From the NCBI RefSeq assembly GCF_018446385.1, contig NC_056002.1, forward strand, positions 10,364,894-10,428,893: a stretch of 64,000 nucleotides of DNA, written 5' to 3'. A program made the position numbers and the translations under genes. Of this stretch, positions 23,194-36,082 are shown in pieces (within the stretch, counting starts at the first letter, position 1; each line of letters opens with the position of its first letter). This DNA comes from Zingiber officinale. Its lineage: Eukaryota > Streptophyta > Magnoliopsida > Zingiberales > Zingiberaceae. Under the pieces are notes generated by a model, which was not told the DNA's origin, did not search any database, and saw only the letters and a list, made by a program, of their open reading frames with translations.

Positions 23194-23410
23194 GGGTGTG
23201 TTTGGTTTGCGTGTTTTTCATTTTTATTTTCTAAAAAATGCGCGTTTTCTAAAAAATAGAAAATGACTTTTAGACATTCTCTATTTTTTTTAGAAAATGC
23301 TATCTATTTTTTAAGAAAATAGACATGGAAAATGCAAATCAAATACTATTTTTCAGAAACACGCATTTTTTCAAAAAATGAAAATGGAAAATGCGTAAAC
23401 CAAACGCACC
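23194..23410. mobile_element. Tourist-like MITE (PIF/Harbinger type)
   Basis: The 217-base element has ends GGGTGTGTTTGGTTTGCG and CGTAAACCAAACGCACC, inverted copies with few mismatches. It is flanked by the 3-base direct repeat TTA at 23191-23193 and 23411-23413. A TTA/TAA target and a GG-GTGTTTGG terminus fit Tourist-like MITEs moved by PIF/Harbinger transposase. The interior is AT-rich and self-complementary with no coding capacity. Confidence 0.8.
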
Positions 23411-23539
23411 TTAATATTTTGCATAAAGCAAACTTGAATCTCCACACTCATCCAACACAGTACACACTAATGAATATTTTTCAATTTTACATGTTAGAGG
23501 TGCAAGATCCTCAAGCATAGTATCAATGGAAGGAAAATA

Positions 23540-24930
23540 TACAACTCCTAAAACAAGTGGTAGAAGTTAAAGTATGGAAAACAAAACATATTTAAAGAAA
23601 GGATAGGAGTACAAATATTAGGAGAAATACATAGCAACTCAAATACGACATTGGATAAGATGACATTAAAGTTGAAAATGATAGCCACGAGACAAGAGTG
23701 TACTCGATGAGTCAAAAATATGTCAACCATAAGTAAATAATCTTGGTAGTGGAACGAGAAAATATAAGAGAAAGTGAAGGAACAAATAAACAACCTATAA
23801 GTTATTATACACTTGTAAGAATGAGGAAAATTTTAAAAAGTATGCAGTAGTAAAGAAAGAGGCCAAGAAAGCGGTGAGTGAAGCCGAGAATGAAATTTTA
23901 GAACATTTATATTGACAATAAGATACAAAAGGGGAAAAGGGAACCAAGAGTGTACTCGATCTATCAAAAGGACATCCACCACCAAGTAAAGAATTAAGTA
24001 TAAGAGAAAATGAAGGAAAAATGAACAACCTATAAATTAAAAAGTATGCATGAGGAAAATTTTAAAACGTATGCAGTACTCAAGAAAGAGGCAAAGAAAG
24101 CGGTGAGTGAAGCTGAGAATGAAATTTTAGAATGTTTATATTGACAACGGGGTACAAAAGGGAAAAGGGGCGTTTATAGAATAACTAAAACGAGAGAGAG
24201 AAAGATAAGAAATCTTATCTAAATAAGATGCATTAAAGATGAATGTAATATAAGGTATTAAGTAAATGATGAAGAAATAAAAGAGCGATAGAAGAGGTAT
24301 TTTCATCAATTTTTGAATGAAGATTTAGGTGATCAACTTAACTTAGGTAATTTAAGGAGGTCAAAAAAGTATACAAATTTAAATTTTTGTTGTAAAATGC
24401 AAACTTCAAAAGTAGAAGAGGCTTAAAATGGGATGGAAAATGAAAAAGTAGTTGGGTTGGATGATATTTCGATAAAGTATAGAAGTATTTAGGGAAGCAA
24501 AGTATTGACTTACAAAGTTATTTAACTTGATATTGACAATGAAAAAATATTTGATAGGGTAAGTTTTCTAGTTCCCTTATATAAAAATTAAAGAAGACGT
24601 ATAAAATTGTACAAATTATAGGGGTATTAAGTTAATTAATCATACAATAAAACCTTAGAAAAGAGTAATAAAAAAAAGACTAAGGAAGAAGAGTACAGTG
24701 ATCGAAAATCAATTTAAATTCATACTTGAAAGGTCAATAATAGAAGTTATATATTTTCTCAAGCAACTAATTGAAAATTATTGAGAACGCAAGCAAAATT
24801 TACACATGATATTTTTTGACCTAAAAAAAGCGTATGATAGAGTCCTAAGGTAAACTATATGGAGAATTTTATAAAAGAAAGACATTAACATATTGTATAT
24901 TGAAATGATTAAGGATATGAGTAATCTCAC
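23540..24930 (+). pseudogene. LINE (non-LTR retrotransposon) relic with reverse transcriptase remains
   Basis: A heavily decayed frame from about 24290 to 24925 still shows plant LINE reverse transcriptase blocks: LVPLYKN, then YRGI, then a stretch ending SIIEV, then FFDLKKAYDRV near 24815-24845. Upstream, about 23820-24180, the linker of the same protein is recognisable as KKEAKKAVSEAENEIL and is present twice. Stops and frameshifts are scattered throughout, so it is inactive. Both ends are lost, and no poly(A) tail or target duplication was found. The active-site part beyond AYDRV is mostly missing. Confidence 0.75.
23765..24180 (+). repeat. Imperfect tandem duplication inside the LINE relic
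   Basis: Two copies of about 200-235 bases share GAAAATTTTAAAA-GTATGCAGTA, AAGAAAGCGGTGAGTGAAGC and GAGAATGAAATTTTAGAA. They begin near 23765 and 24000. Small indels separate them. Confidence 0.7.
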
Positions 24931-26470
24931 TTTGTCACCCTGTGCTAATTTTATTGAGTACTATACCGTGCCATTATTTAGTACACTTTGGCACACGTAA
25001 GATAAATTCAAGTAACATCAGTTATTTTTTAATCTTATCCTTCAAAATTCTAATTCAATTTTTTTTTGTTTCTCTATTCTTATTTTTAAATTAAACAAAT
25101 AGAAGTTTAAAAAGTAATAAAATGGATTCTTTTGTGAGTGAGAGGGCTGAGAACAACTTATCATCTACAATAACTTAGAACAACTCTACACAACTTGCAA
25201 GCATCCTAGTGAAGCAGCTTCTTCAAGCTCCACAATGACTCTGCAACGGATCATGACGACCGGTGAAACAATTTTGCAAAGATTGCACAACTTGTGCAAC
25301 AGCTTTGCTTGGATTAACTGCTTTGTGGACAACTCTGTGAGGACCACACAAGCTCAACAAGTATTGTCTTCAAATCACAAATAACTCTGCAAGGCTGAAG
25401 CACCAAACTTCTGTCAACTAAGGAACAAAACCATAAGATAGCTCCAAAACTGTAGTTGTCTCTTCTTCTTCTTATTATTTTCCTGTTTGTTTCCTTCATC
25501 CCCTTCCTCCACATGTGATTTTCCAGCGGGATAATGTATTGGCACTCCAACACGATTCCAAAACTGTTTAGTTTTGGCATCAAAACCCTGGTTTATAACA
25601 TGATTTTAAACCATGTTTTTAACTATGGTATAGGTTCCTCAATCAACACTAGGTTACAATGCTGCTCGGATGCTTTACCATCCTTTCCTGGCCAGTTTGT
25701 GCTGGAGATATATGGCAGAATGGGCAAACTGTGCGTTCATTATGAGAAGAGTTGTCAATTGGATCATGTGCCAAGGAATGCATCAAAGTTTGTTTTTTTA
25801 CTGCTTATCTTTCTTGGTAACATGCTTTTTGTGTTGAATAGTAGACGTATTAGTTATTACTAAGCATTGACATGCTTTCTCTGAGGACTGTAACAAAATG
25901 AATTTATTTCCTTGGTAATGAATGCAAGGCTTGGAGTACATGAGATTTTCATTGCATCTATCACCTCCTTTCGTTTCTGGAATGGTAGCTAAATCTCAGG
26001 AGGTATATTCATGTTCTGTCTTGCATTGCAGGCTAGATGAGAGTTTGGGCACCTGAAGGTTCTAAGAATGTAAGACAGCTGTACCTTGATCGAAAACTGT
26101 AATTAGTGTATTCTATCAAAAGAAGTTTGTGGTTAGTGTAACAGACTCATATTTCTGTTTCCTTGCAGAATTAAAGGATTTGGGTAGTGTACAAATCATT
26201 TATCAATTTTTTTTTCCTTCACATATTGGATCATCATTTGCCACTCTGCAGAAAATGTGAAACAAATTTCTTAGCATTTCTAGTAGAGTTTTCCTTTGTT
26301 AAATGCAGTTTAGAAGCCAAGCACATCGAGAAGTCTGGTTGCATGGATACCGGAGAAATTATGTCATCTGTTCTACTTATTCAAGAATATAATTTTTTGT
26401 CGTGTGTGGTCGTGGAATAGAATCGTCGAGATTAGAATATCTAGTTTCAAAATTCAGTTTGTTATCATTA
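24931..26470. other. Unassigned intergenic sequence
   Basis: The longest open stretch, 25534-25863 on the + strand, matches no protein family I recognise and is not flanked by convincing splice signals. No repeat ends were seen. Confidence 0.4.
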
Positions 26471-26779
26471 ACGTGCAATGTCCGTTTATTAAATCCAATG
26501 AGAAAATCCTTCGTGATAAAGTGAAATCAATATACTCGTCTAATGACTATTATAAAATAAATGTGCTCATAGGGTAATTCTCATGGGGACTATTTAACGT
26601 ATCTGGACTAAATTTTTATACAAATTTCTTTTTTGTATTTTTCTTCCTCCATCAATCATTTTTTTTTAAAAAAAAAATACCTTATATTTAGAAAGAACGA
26701 AAAGGTACTGAAATGTGTCTATTTAAAAGGAATAAATAAAAATAATAATTTAAGTATTTATCCTCTTCCTTTAGTTTAG

Positions 26780-27310
26780 GGTGGTAAACGAGTCGAGTTT
26801 TAGGATGTTTAAGTTTGTTTAATAAGATAATCAAGTTGAGTTGAGCTTAAAATGAATCAAGTTTTCGAAATGAGCGTTTAAGATTAGCTTGATTTATTTT
26901 TTATAAGCTTGAGCTTGGTTTGTTTAGATGTTATCAAGCTTTCAATTCAAGATTGGCTTGAGTTTCGTTCATTTAGATGTTATCAAGCTCTCAATTCAAA
27001 CTTATTTGATTGTTTGAAACTTTTAGTTGTTTGATTAGTTATTAAGTTTGATAATTTAAATTTATTTATTTATTTTATTTTATTATTTATTTAGCATATT
27101 AAAAAGAGTTTTATTAATGAATATGATTCGTGAACATTGTTCGCGAACGTTAACGAGCTGAATACATATATGTTCAAACTTGTTTGTTTAATTTAATGAG
27201 TTGTTCAAGCTTGTTTGTTTAATTAATCTTATGTATATTAAATGAACATAAATAAGTTCTTATAAAATCATATATCAAACTTATTCATGAATGCTGGATT
27301 TATTTACGAT
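26780..27310. repeat. Low-complexity repeat of CAAGCTTGAG-like motifs
   Basis: Motifs such as AAGCTTGAGCTTGGTTTG, TTAGATGTTATCAAGCT (twice, near 26925 and 26972) and TTCAAGCTTGTTTGTTTAAT recur in AT-rich DNA. It resembles a decayed plant MITE-type repeat, but ends and family were not identified. Confidence 0.4.
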
Positions 27311-27469
27311 CCTACTTTAGTTAGAAAATAAGAAAATAAAGAAAAGATAAATGTCCACTTTATCTAGATCTAATTATAACTTACAATTATATACTTCACA
27401 AAATTTTAAACAAGATATTAAAAAAAACGAAAAAGTTTTGGATTTTTTACAGGACTCAACCTATGTAGT

Positions 27470-27475
27470 CACGTG
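27470..27475. promoter_or_regulatory. G-box upstream of the SFT2-like gene
   Basis: A CACGTG core lies 95 bases before the start codon, with a second ACGT core about 10 bases on. G-boxes bind bZIP and bHLH factors in plants. Use here is inferred from position only; it may fall in the 5' UTR. Confidence 0.4.
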
Positions 27476-27569
27476 CACAACACGTACTGATCCCCACAAA
27501 GCATCAGTGGCTTCAATTTTTACCTGCTGAAGAAGAAAGGAGAAAGGATCCGAAGACGAAGCAGCAGCC

Positions 27570-30500
27570 ATGATGATGGAGACGATGAATAGAGCTCTCG
27601 AGAAAGCGAAGATGCTTGTTGGAATGGAGCCCGACGAGGAATCCATAGCCCAAGAAACACAGTCCTCTTCCTTCTTCGACGATTTCGATCGCAACTGCAC
27701 CCTCTCGACCAAGCAGGTTCTTTCATAACGCCTCTTTATCGGAAGAGAAATTCTTCTGTATCTCCATGGACTTTCACTTTTTGGTGAAGCTCTTAGGGTT
27801 TTATCATCACTGTTAATCTTCCATCAAAAGATTCGGTTTCTGTGCTCATTTCTGGATCCAGTTGGGAATCGCACAGATCTAACTTCTATCACGGTTGAAA
27901 CTCTTTTGTTACGATGCAATTGGGAGTTTTACAACTAAAAATTCTTGTTTTCTATGCATGTAGATATTCACAGTTTTGGCGACTTAGATTCTGTTCAGTA
28001 GGTCACTAGGTCATTCTCATTGCTTTAGTTTATCGTAAAAGTGCATTGGGAAGTGCTTCAGAGATCATAGATGCATTTTTTAGTTGCTGTTCTAGTCTAT
28101 CTTTATACAGACAGATCGTGATAATCCTCTTATTAAAATTTCCAATTTGTAAATTAGACCTTCAAATTTACTTACATTTTCTGGATATTCTTTGTATCTA
28201 GTTGTAGGGAGCTGCCGACAGCTTGTCAGAAAATTTTGTTAGGTGCTATTTTTCTGTCAGATGGCATCCTTTCTTAGTTGTTGAGATGATTTTTCATTTA
28301 GATTTTAAAAACGTTGATAATGATAGTTGGATTAACTCACTGGAATTTGCATCTAGAGGTTTTTATGATAGGCACAACGACTGATATTTGACTATTTCTC
28401 ATTGCTCAGAGATTATATGGTTTTGCTATTTGCTTATCCTCTGGTCTAGCATGTACAATCATGGTAAGCAACTAATCTTTCTTCTTCTTTTTTCATACTC
28501 ATATTTGCATCATTTATTGTTTAGATCAATGCCTTTCTGAAAAGGTCTGGGATAATATGTACTTGCTTGCTGCTTGAAAGGTTGAGATTATGTTAATTAT
28601 ATAATGCCTTGTGATTCTTAAAATATTTTTTGAATTATACTATTTGAACTTTTCTGTCTTGCTCGTCATCAACTAATCATATTTACTAGATTACTATTCA
28701 TTCTCACTGTTTACATCCGTATGCTATTTCTGGAGAGAGTGATAGACAGAAGCATGTCACATTTTCACATTAATCTACATATCAACAAGGAAAAATCATG
28801 GAATAAAAAAGTCAATTACATCTAGAAGTGAATGTAAAGTCTATTAGATAAAACCCAATAATCAATGGACAAAGGCTATTCAAATCTGGATGTAGTGTTC
28901 TTCCCTTCTGGTAGATTAAGATAGGAAGAAGGATAGACTAGCGAAATAAGGTCTCACATTTCTAATCTTTTGTCTCTCACAAAGTAACACTCAAATTCAG
29001 GATAATCCATTTGATACTCTTCATGAATGGGAAACAAAGTTTATATATGGACCGGGGGCATGAATGTAAGATTTTTGCACCTAACGCAATGCAATCCAAC
29101 ATAACAAACTAAGGCTTTTGGATGTCTTGGAAGATTCAGCTGGCTGTAGGTCCAGCTGATCAGACAGCTGGCGACCAGTCAATCATGCTCTATATTAGGT
29201 TCTCTAGTTTGACTTTTGGTTTGTCATCACTCTCATTGATTCCTTTCGACCCTAATTACAACCGCTATATAATAAAATGATGATTTGCCATATGAAACCA
29301 TGTATGACAAATTAATGACATCAACAAACACCAATCTTAAATGCATATTGTAAGAAATACAGCTAAAACAATATCAAGCTGCATACATGCAATTCAATGT
29401 GTGTGTTTGTGAGAGAGATAATTAATCGACTCCATTGCATTTCAACTCTAACTATCAAGTGATTTACATGTCTACTTGTCTCACCAAACTAGGGTGTGTA
29501 ACCCTTTTTGATTGAGGCTTCTGAATTTGACTTGATCCTGGATCCCTATGAGGGAGCACTTCGAAAATACTTTCTCTTATGGACTAGCAATTGTTAACTA
29601 AGTTTTGTTGTCTCTTTTCTTTTTCAAACCATTCTTCTACCATGTTGCAAGATGATATATTATGATAGTTTCAATTATGAGAATAAATAAGAATACTTGT
29701 CAAAAGCATAAAATCCTCTTTACAATGGCGCATATTATGGGAAATAAACAAATTTAATTCACAAACAACAATGAATCATTTAATTACAAGAAAACTCCAT
29801 GGAAATAATTTGCATAGATAAGCTTCATAGGTTATTTTTTGTTTCTAAGTGATACCTTTGGTAATGACTTTACCCTAGATCAACAGGCCATACCTTCGTA
29901 GCCCCTCTCCGTACTAGCATTGAATAGGGAGCCATCAAATACACCAGCATGTGTTCTAAGACCTCAGACTAAGTCGGCACATCGACACTTTTGGAATCCT
30001 GCAAGTGAATGCCAACCATGATAAGGATGTTTAGTTTCTTGAGCTCTCCATTTCGAGCTCGCCTCTGTGAATTCCCCAAGCTCCATGAGCTCTGAGTTTT
30101 GGCCACACCTGTGGCCCATCTACAGGTCTTCTCAAGACAACTACTACAGCTTGCACATTTATTGGCTAGAAGTAGACGTAGTCCACAATCCCCACATGGT
30201 CCCCACAATCATCAATGACCAGTAATGGCCAAGCCGTTGACATCAATGGAGGCAACTACAATTAATGGTTAGCTAGCCTGGATTAATGGTTGAATGGTTC
30301 CTAGAGATCATGGTCATGATCTCTGCAAGTAACTCCCAATCTCATGCATATAAATACCAAGGTTTGTTGGTATTTAGCCGGGGTCTCTTCTAACTTTCCA
30401 ATAGATATACTCTCTGCCATTTGTCACCATACCTCTAGTGACTTAAACACAGAGGGGCTTTGTCGGACAACTCCAGCATCTTTTAGCGTGTGCTCTAGTG

Positions 30501-33197
30501 TTTGCAGGTCAAGCCGTTGCCGAGCAAGCTGAGCAGGCCAAATCACACCTCCACCTTAGCATCCAACTCATTGGCATTTTTTCTCAGCATCAGTAATAAT
30601 TACAAAAAATTTGAATACGTAAAAAATTCACTTAATGAAAAAATCACCATGAAATTATATTATTAATTCATTAACACCAATTAATCAATTATCTTTTGAG
30701 TGCATACTCAATTCTTATTTGAAAAAAATCTTCTTTATTGGAAGAAGAAATATAAACAAATTCAGAAAGTAAAGCAAAATCAATGTAGGCAAAGCCGCAA
30801 AGGCTTGCAAAAGCCATGATTATGATATCTCAATTGCAAGTGGTAACTTAGTGAATGTCAATAACTCTGCATGCTATGTGTACGTGCTGTCTTAGTGCAT
30901 ATTAATCTAGTAAAAGTTTTAATTCTTCTGATATACTCATAACATCTCTCAACATGTTACAATTTTTTGTCTTTTCATACAGACTTTTTAATTTATATCT
31001 TTTTCATTTATGATTTTGTCTTGGCTCATTTTCGCTTCTCTTAATATTTTGGCAGTCAATGCTTGTTTTTTTCAACCCAATCAAATTTGGCATAACATTC
31101 ACCTTTGGGAATTTCCTTGCAATTGGAAGGTTTGCGCACATACCCTGAAGTTAAGATATGATTCTACTATTCTTATGTATAGTCATGTGCATTGGTTTGT
31201 TGTGTCATTTTAAAGAAATTTCTTATTTCATAGATTTAGCCTTTGTCTGAATGAATGAGAACCATGACCTTTATGCACCTATACTGAATGATATTCCTTA
31301 TAAATGGGTTTCCTTTTGCTCAGGTTGCATTTTTTGCTGTCTGGTATAGTACAGTAGAAGAAGCATTTTCTAGGATTAAAGCCTTATCCACACTAACAAG
31401 CCAATGTGTCTACACTTCTTGATTTTTCTTGATGATTTGGAGAAGACCTTATATTTTATTTGCCATTTGAACTCTTCTTCTATAATTTATATGAGTGTAT
31501 CATATGGTACTACTACATTATAGAATTTCACGAGTAAATGGTTCTAATGATGTGGAATTGGGCATTGCTTCTGATTGCTTTGTAAGATAAAGTCACTGTG
31601 TTCTACATTTTTAAAATTTTCTCTGGATCAATTTACTTGAGTTTGTATGTCCATTTGCCTTTTTTATTAAGTATGACCGTGATTTTTTTTTTTAAAAAAA
31701 TAAAAAAATAAATAAATTTCTTAAGTTTTTCTTAAATCAAATCCACTTTCATTTGGCAGCACAGCATTTCTTATAGGCCCCAAACGACAGATCGACATGA
31801 TGCTTGATCCTGTCCGTATATATGCAACTTCCATATACATAGCAAGTATGATAATAGCATTGTTTTCTGCTTTTTATGTGAGTATACTTCAACTCGTTTG
31901 TGGATTGAACTACTATTTTTTTTTGTTTTAACATGCAAATATTTGTCCAGCTTATATTTCATTATTAATAAAAAAACAGGTCCACAATAAGCTCTTAACA
32001 CTTCTCGCCATTATACTAGAGTTTGGTGCTCTCATCTGGTAAGTTGTTAGTTGAATATAGTCTTAGTAATTGTCCAACTACTTTGTTATCTACTTGTTCA
32101 AATCTGCAAAAATATATTGGATACAACTTGTGCTGCTAAAGCATATACATACATTCTTTGGTGTCAAATCAAGCAAATCTTTGTTACTGACCTAACAGCA
32201 TTTTAAATGGAAATGCTCATCTGTGATTGTGCTAGCTTAGGCACCAAGTGACTTTGCTTATATGAACAAACTTTGACTGAAATTCTATGATCTATGAACC
32301 GACAAACTATACTCAAATTTGGGGAAATTTCCCTTACTGTAATAAAAATATCTAGGCATCTTTATTATCTAGTTATTAATCTCTAAAAGCCTATGAGCAA
32401 GCTAAAACTCTAGCACAATAATATCTCTACTTTATACTTCACTCTTTATTTACTTTCTGGAACTAGATTAACCCAACTCTTAAATTGACCAAGCTACTCA
32501 CAACAAAGGTTAGCTCATTTTGAGTATTTACTTAGTGGCAAATCTCATCAAACAAGTTTGGTTATGATGCTTGGGTTGGGAAGACATGTCATGCTAAAAT
32601 GATAACTTCTCAAATGATTTTTGCTAATATCTAGCAACAAGTTTGCATAATATTGGATGATCATTTGGAGATCAGACGAACCCCTTTGCCAATTAACTCC
32701 TAATGTTTGCCTTCTTTGTATTATAAAATGTTTAGCTATTCTTTTTTTTTAAGGGGAGATTTGACGTAACGGTAAAGTTATTATTTTGTGACCTAAAGGT
32801 CACGAGTTCGAATCATGGAAACAGTCTCTTGCAAAAAATAGGATAAGGCTATGTATAATGGATCCTTCCCAAGACTTCGAATGGCAGAAGCTTCATGCAC
32901 CGGGCTGCCCTTTATTCTTTTAATATAACTGGCTTCTTACATTTACATCATGGTTCTGTTGATTGCTGAGTGTTGCTATAGCACACAGTTTTAATGCATA
33001 AACAGTCATAAATGTAATGTTATGTGTCAATCCCTACTTATTGATTAGTCCCAATTATATGAAAAGTCCAAATCTTGGACTTTTCCCTCTTAGTTCCTGT
33101 ATTTGTTCGATTTTCCAGGTACAGCCTTAGTTATATTCCTTTTGCAAGATCAGCTGTTTCAAAAGTTATGGTTTCCTGCTTCGATGCTGAGTTCTGA
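27570..33197 (+). CDS. SFT2: SFT2-like vesicle transport protein
   Basis: Six exons join in frame: 27570-27716, 28410-28463, 31056-31129, 31760-31877, 31980-32038 and 33119-33197, encoding 176 residues. SFT2 is a small four-span Golgi membrane protein that assists fusion of endosome-derived vesicles, genetically linked to SNAREs such as syntaxin 5. The N-terminus (MNRALEKAKMLVGME, FFDDFDRNCTLSTKQ) and later blocks (FFNPIKFGITFTFGN; LIGPKRQIDMMLDPVRIYA; LLTLLAIILEFGALIWYSLS; YIPFARSAV) match plant SFT2 closely in order and spacing. Hydrophobic spans lie near residues 50-75, 79-98, 116-135 and 138-158. The ATG at 27570 starts MMMET; the Met at 27585 (MNRALEKAK) fits the family start better and may also be used. 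Introns 2 and 5 carry transposon insertions. Confidence 0.93.
29960..30560 (+). repeat. LTR-like remnant in SFT2 intron 2
   Basis: A TATA-like GCATATAAATACC near 30347 is followed by a segment reading GACTTAAACACAGAGGGGCTTTG and a CGGACAACTCCAGC block near 30440-30480. I associate this layout with plant Gypsy LTRs around the transcript-end region. No terminal TG/CA pair, primer site or target duplication was found. Confidence 0.4.
32753..32912 (+). mobile_element. Au-type tRNA-derived SINE in SFT2 intron 5
   Basis: The sequence begins GGGGAGATTTGACGTAACGGTAA-like (A box region). It has a B box in GGTCACGAGTTCGAATCATGG, then GAAACAGTCTCTTGCA and GGATAAGGCTATGTATAATGG, and ends CACCGGGCTGCCCTTT. 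This order matches the widespread plant Au SINE as I know it. It is flanked by the direct repeat TATTCTTTT at 32737-32745 and 32913-32921, though the left copy sits in a T-run. It is in the same direction as the gene, inside an intron, so coding is unaffected. Confidence 0.8.
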
Positions 33198-33870
33198 GTG
33201 ATGGATCTGTCTCCTTCAAAAGAAAGTTCATTGATTTTTTGGTGGTGAATGTCTTTCGCATGTGTTGCTGATCGCTGACCGGATGACTGAACTGGTGAAA
33301 ATTTACCGTGGGCAAAAAACTCTTGATATTAGTTATTCTTTTCACTTTTCAGTCAGCTGTTGTATATTTTCCAGTTTATTCTTCTACTTTTAGTGATCGA
33401 CATTAGCACGAACAATTGTCTGTGGTTTGATTCAAAACAGATGCGTATAAATCTATATTTGTCTTGTATGCTGTGGCTGGAACTTGCATACTAGTTAGTA
33501 GTGGCACACACTTTTCCATTAAAGTTTCAACTTTAGTCTTGATACGCGACAAGTTGAAATGAATGCGTCCCTGCGTTTGATGATCATGTCTAACCAGATT
33601 TCTGCACAAAGAAAACTGTTGCTGATTTACAAGTTGCTTGATTAGGATGCAATTATATGTTGAACTAGATAACACTGGATCTAGATTGACCGGTTTAGTT
33701 CTACGGAAGTTTTCATCTGTTGTCAAGATAAATTGGGAAGTGTTCGTGGCGTGTGGTTTAGAAGCTCAACATTTCATAGTTGCATGTTCCATTTGAAAGA
33801 AAAATTCTTATAAATGTGTCATAGTTGGGGATCAAATTATAGATGCATGGGAGGATACAATTATAATAAG
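33198..33870 (+). other. 3' UTR and downstream flank of SFT2
   Basis: No gene was recognised. The first few hundred bases are probably transcribed 3' UTR; a clear polyadenylation site was not chosen. Confidence 0.4.
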
Positions 33871-34806
33871 GGAAAATTTACATGCAATCTCCAATCACAA
33901 ACAAAACTTTACATATAGTCTCATTACCAAAAATCTTTGTTTTCACTCCCTAACCAAAGATAATGGATATCAATTTACTTAATTACCCTTTATATTTTTT
34001 AGGTATAAAAAATCCAAAAATGAATAAATTTCCTTTTAAATTCAGCATATTAAATTAAAATTTAGTATATTTTCTATTAAATTGAGCATAATTTTTTTTT
34101 TCACCTCAATTGGATAAAAAAATATATATTATATTTCTTTAAATAATGCTCAATTGGATGGAAAATATACTAGATTCTCTTTAAATGATGCTGAATTTAG
34201 GAGGACTTATATTAAGTGAGAAGAAAATCATTCTCAGTTTTTCACTCTCTAACCAAATATAATGGACACTAATTTATCTAATTATCTCTCATATTTTTTT
34301 TAGTATAAAAAATTCAAAATAAGTATAATTTCTCTTAATTTCAACACATTACACTAGAATCTAGTATATTTTCTATCAAATTGAGTACGACTATTTTCTC
34401 ATCTCAATTGAATAAAAATATACTAGATTCTTTTTAAATAGTGTTCTTTAAATAATGTTCAATTAAATGAAAAATATATTAAATTCCTTTTAAATAGTGC
34501 TCAATTGAATGAAAAATATATTAAATTCTCTTTAAATAGTGTTGAAGTTAGGAGGAATTATTAAGCGGGGAAAAATTATGTTCAATTTGATAAAAAAATA
34601 TACTCAATTTTAATTTAAAGTGCTGAATTTAAGAGGAATTATACTTATTTTTTGACTTTTTATATTAAAAAAATACAAGGGACAATTAGGTAATAATGTT
34701 TATATGAGGGAGTTCGAAAAAAAAATTTATATGCAAGAAGTGAAAAAAAAAAATTTGAAGATGAGGACTATATGCAAAGTTAAAGTTTCATTTAAGGATT
34801 TTTCTC
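33871..34806. mobile_element. Fold-back type element with long inverted arms
   Basis: The left arm (CAAAACTTTACATATAGTC..., TTTTCACTCCCTAACC..., TTAATTACCCTTTATATTTTTT) reappears inverted at the right end (GGACTATATGCAAAGTTAAAG, read in reverse) over roughly 180 bases. A third copy of the left-arm sequence lies at about 34235-34395. Between them, short units with TAAATAGTGCTGAATTTAGGAGG and AAAATATACTAGATTCTC recur. No coding is present. Exact ends and a target duplication were not resolved, so the superfamily is open. Confidence 0.65.
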
Positions 34807-36082
34807 TAATTTATCGCCGTAAAGATCCCATAAATAAATTTTAAAAAGCAATAATTTTACTAAGCCCAACTCCAGCTGCTTCCACAACCTTTCTGCATCA
34901 CTTTGGCATGCCACTTGGGAGTTTTCCCAGGACCAACTTTGATTTAACAATGCTCGTAGGAACCAACTTCTTGGGCATTGTCTCAATTGATTGAGTATAT
35001 GAATCTCATCTCAGCTCTGTAAAAAACTATATCACTCGTGAATATCAGAGTTGTAGCTCCTATGTGAATTCTGACAACCCTACTACCATAATTTGCAAAA
35101 GTTCAAGAATTTGAACTAAAATGAAATTGTAAAACCAACTTGGATCAAGCGTTTAGAACGCTTCTTAAGAATCTCTGTTTACCAAAGACTTGACAAAATG
35201 ATTAGGACTTATGTTTCTGAAGATCCAGCAGCTATTGTTATTTTTTTAGTAATCCGAGTGTTTAGGTTTCACCCAACTAATCATGAAAATAGACAGTCAT
35301 CCCTCCAGTTTGCCTACCAGATAATCTGAAACACAACTTATGTGCGCTCAGAAACCGGCCTCCAAAAAATTCATCCTATTTTGAATTCAAACTTTGAGCC
35401 TCCTATTATTTTTTAAGTCCAGCAGTATATCAGATGGTGCTACGTAGCTTACTCAATTTTGATAGTGCAGCAAATTTAAAAAACAAAGTTGGATCATTCA
35501 GAATCAAGAATCCAAACTCAAGACCCCAATAAGCAACTCAACTGATAGCCCACCAAGCAATGCTACAGAGAGAGATGAGCTACTGCATGTAAGAGATCAA
35601 AGATAAGGATGCAAATCTCATCTACTAGTAAAATAGCTATTCTTGTTCAATTAATTGATTTCCGTGATCAATTTTCAGCATGAGAAACCATTACGCTGGA
35701 AAACCAAAGCTGCTCTTTACTAGCCATTCAATCGCAGAGTAAATATCTGTCTCAGGCTCGATCAAGTTTTGTATAGCAAAGCTTTCAAAGATGGACCCTT
35801 TTACAACCGAAGCTAGTGGCAGGAAGTTTCGATCTACATCCATGTGAATCAATGAAGTGTAATTAGGAGTTGTGTGATCCACAAGCACAGAGGTCTCAAG
35901 AAATTACTTGAGAGAATGAATTCAGTTTGGAGCACTGCCCTAACAATGAAAGTTGGCCACCAGTCTTTTTTGATCCAATGAGAACTCCTTGTTTTACCTG
36001 AGAAGCACAAGAAATTGGCCAAGCTTGATGTATGAACCTAAAATCAGTGAAATATGAAAGAGTTGTAGCTGCTAGTCCTAAC
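34807..36082. other. Spacer and likely 3' UTR of the STICHEL-like gene
   Basis: No separate gene was recognised. Open frames at 34792-34986, 35691-35888 and 35896-36210 (-) match no known protein, and the last overlaps the terminal exon in a different frame. The part next to 36083 is presumably the 3' UTR. Confidence 0.45.

Noticed and set aside
25534-25863. 109-codon + strand frame as a gene
   Set aside because: No domain, membrane plan or splice context is convincing. It is probably chance.
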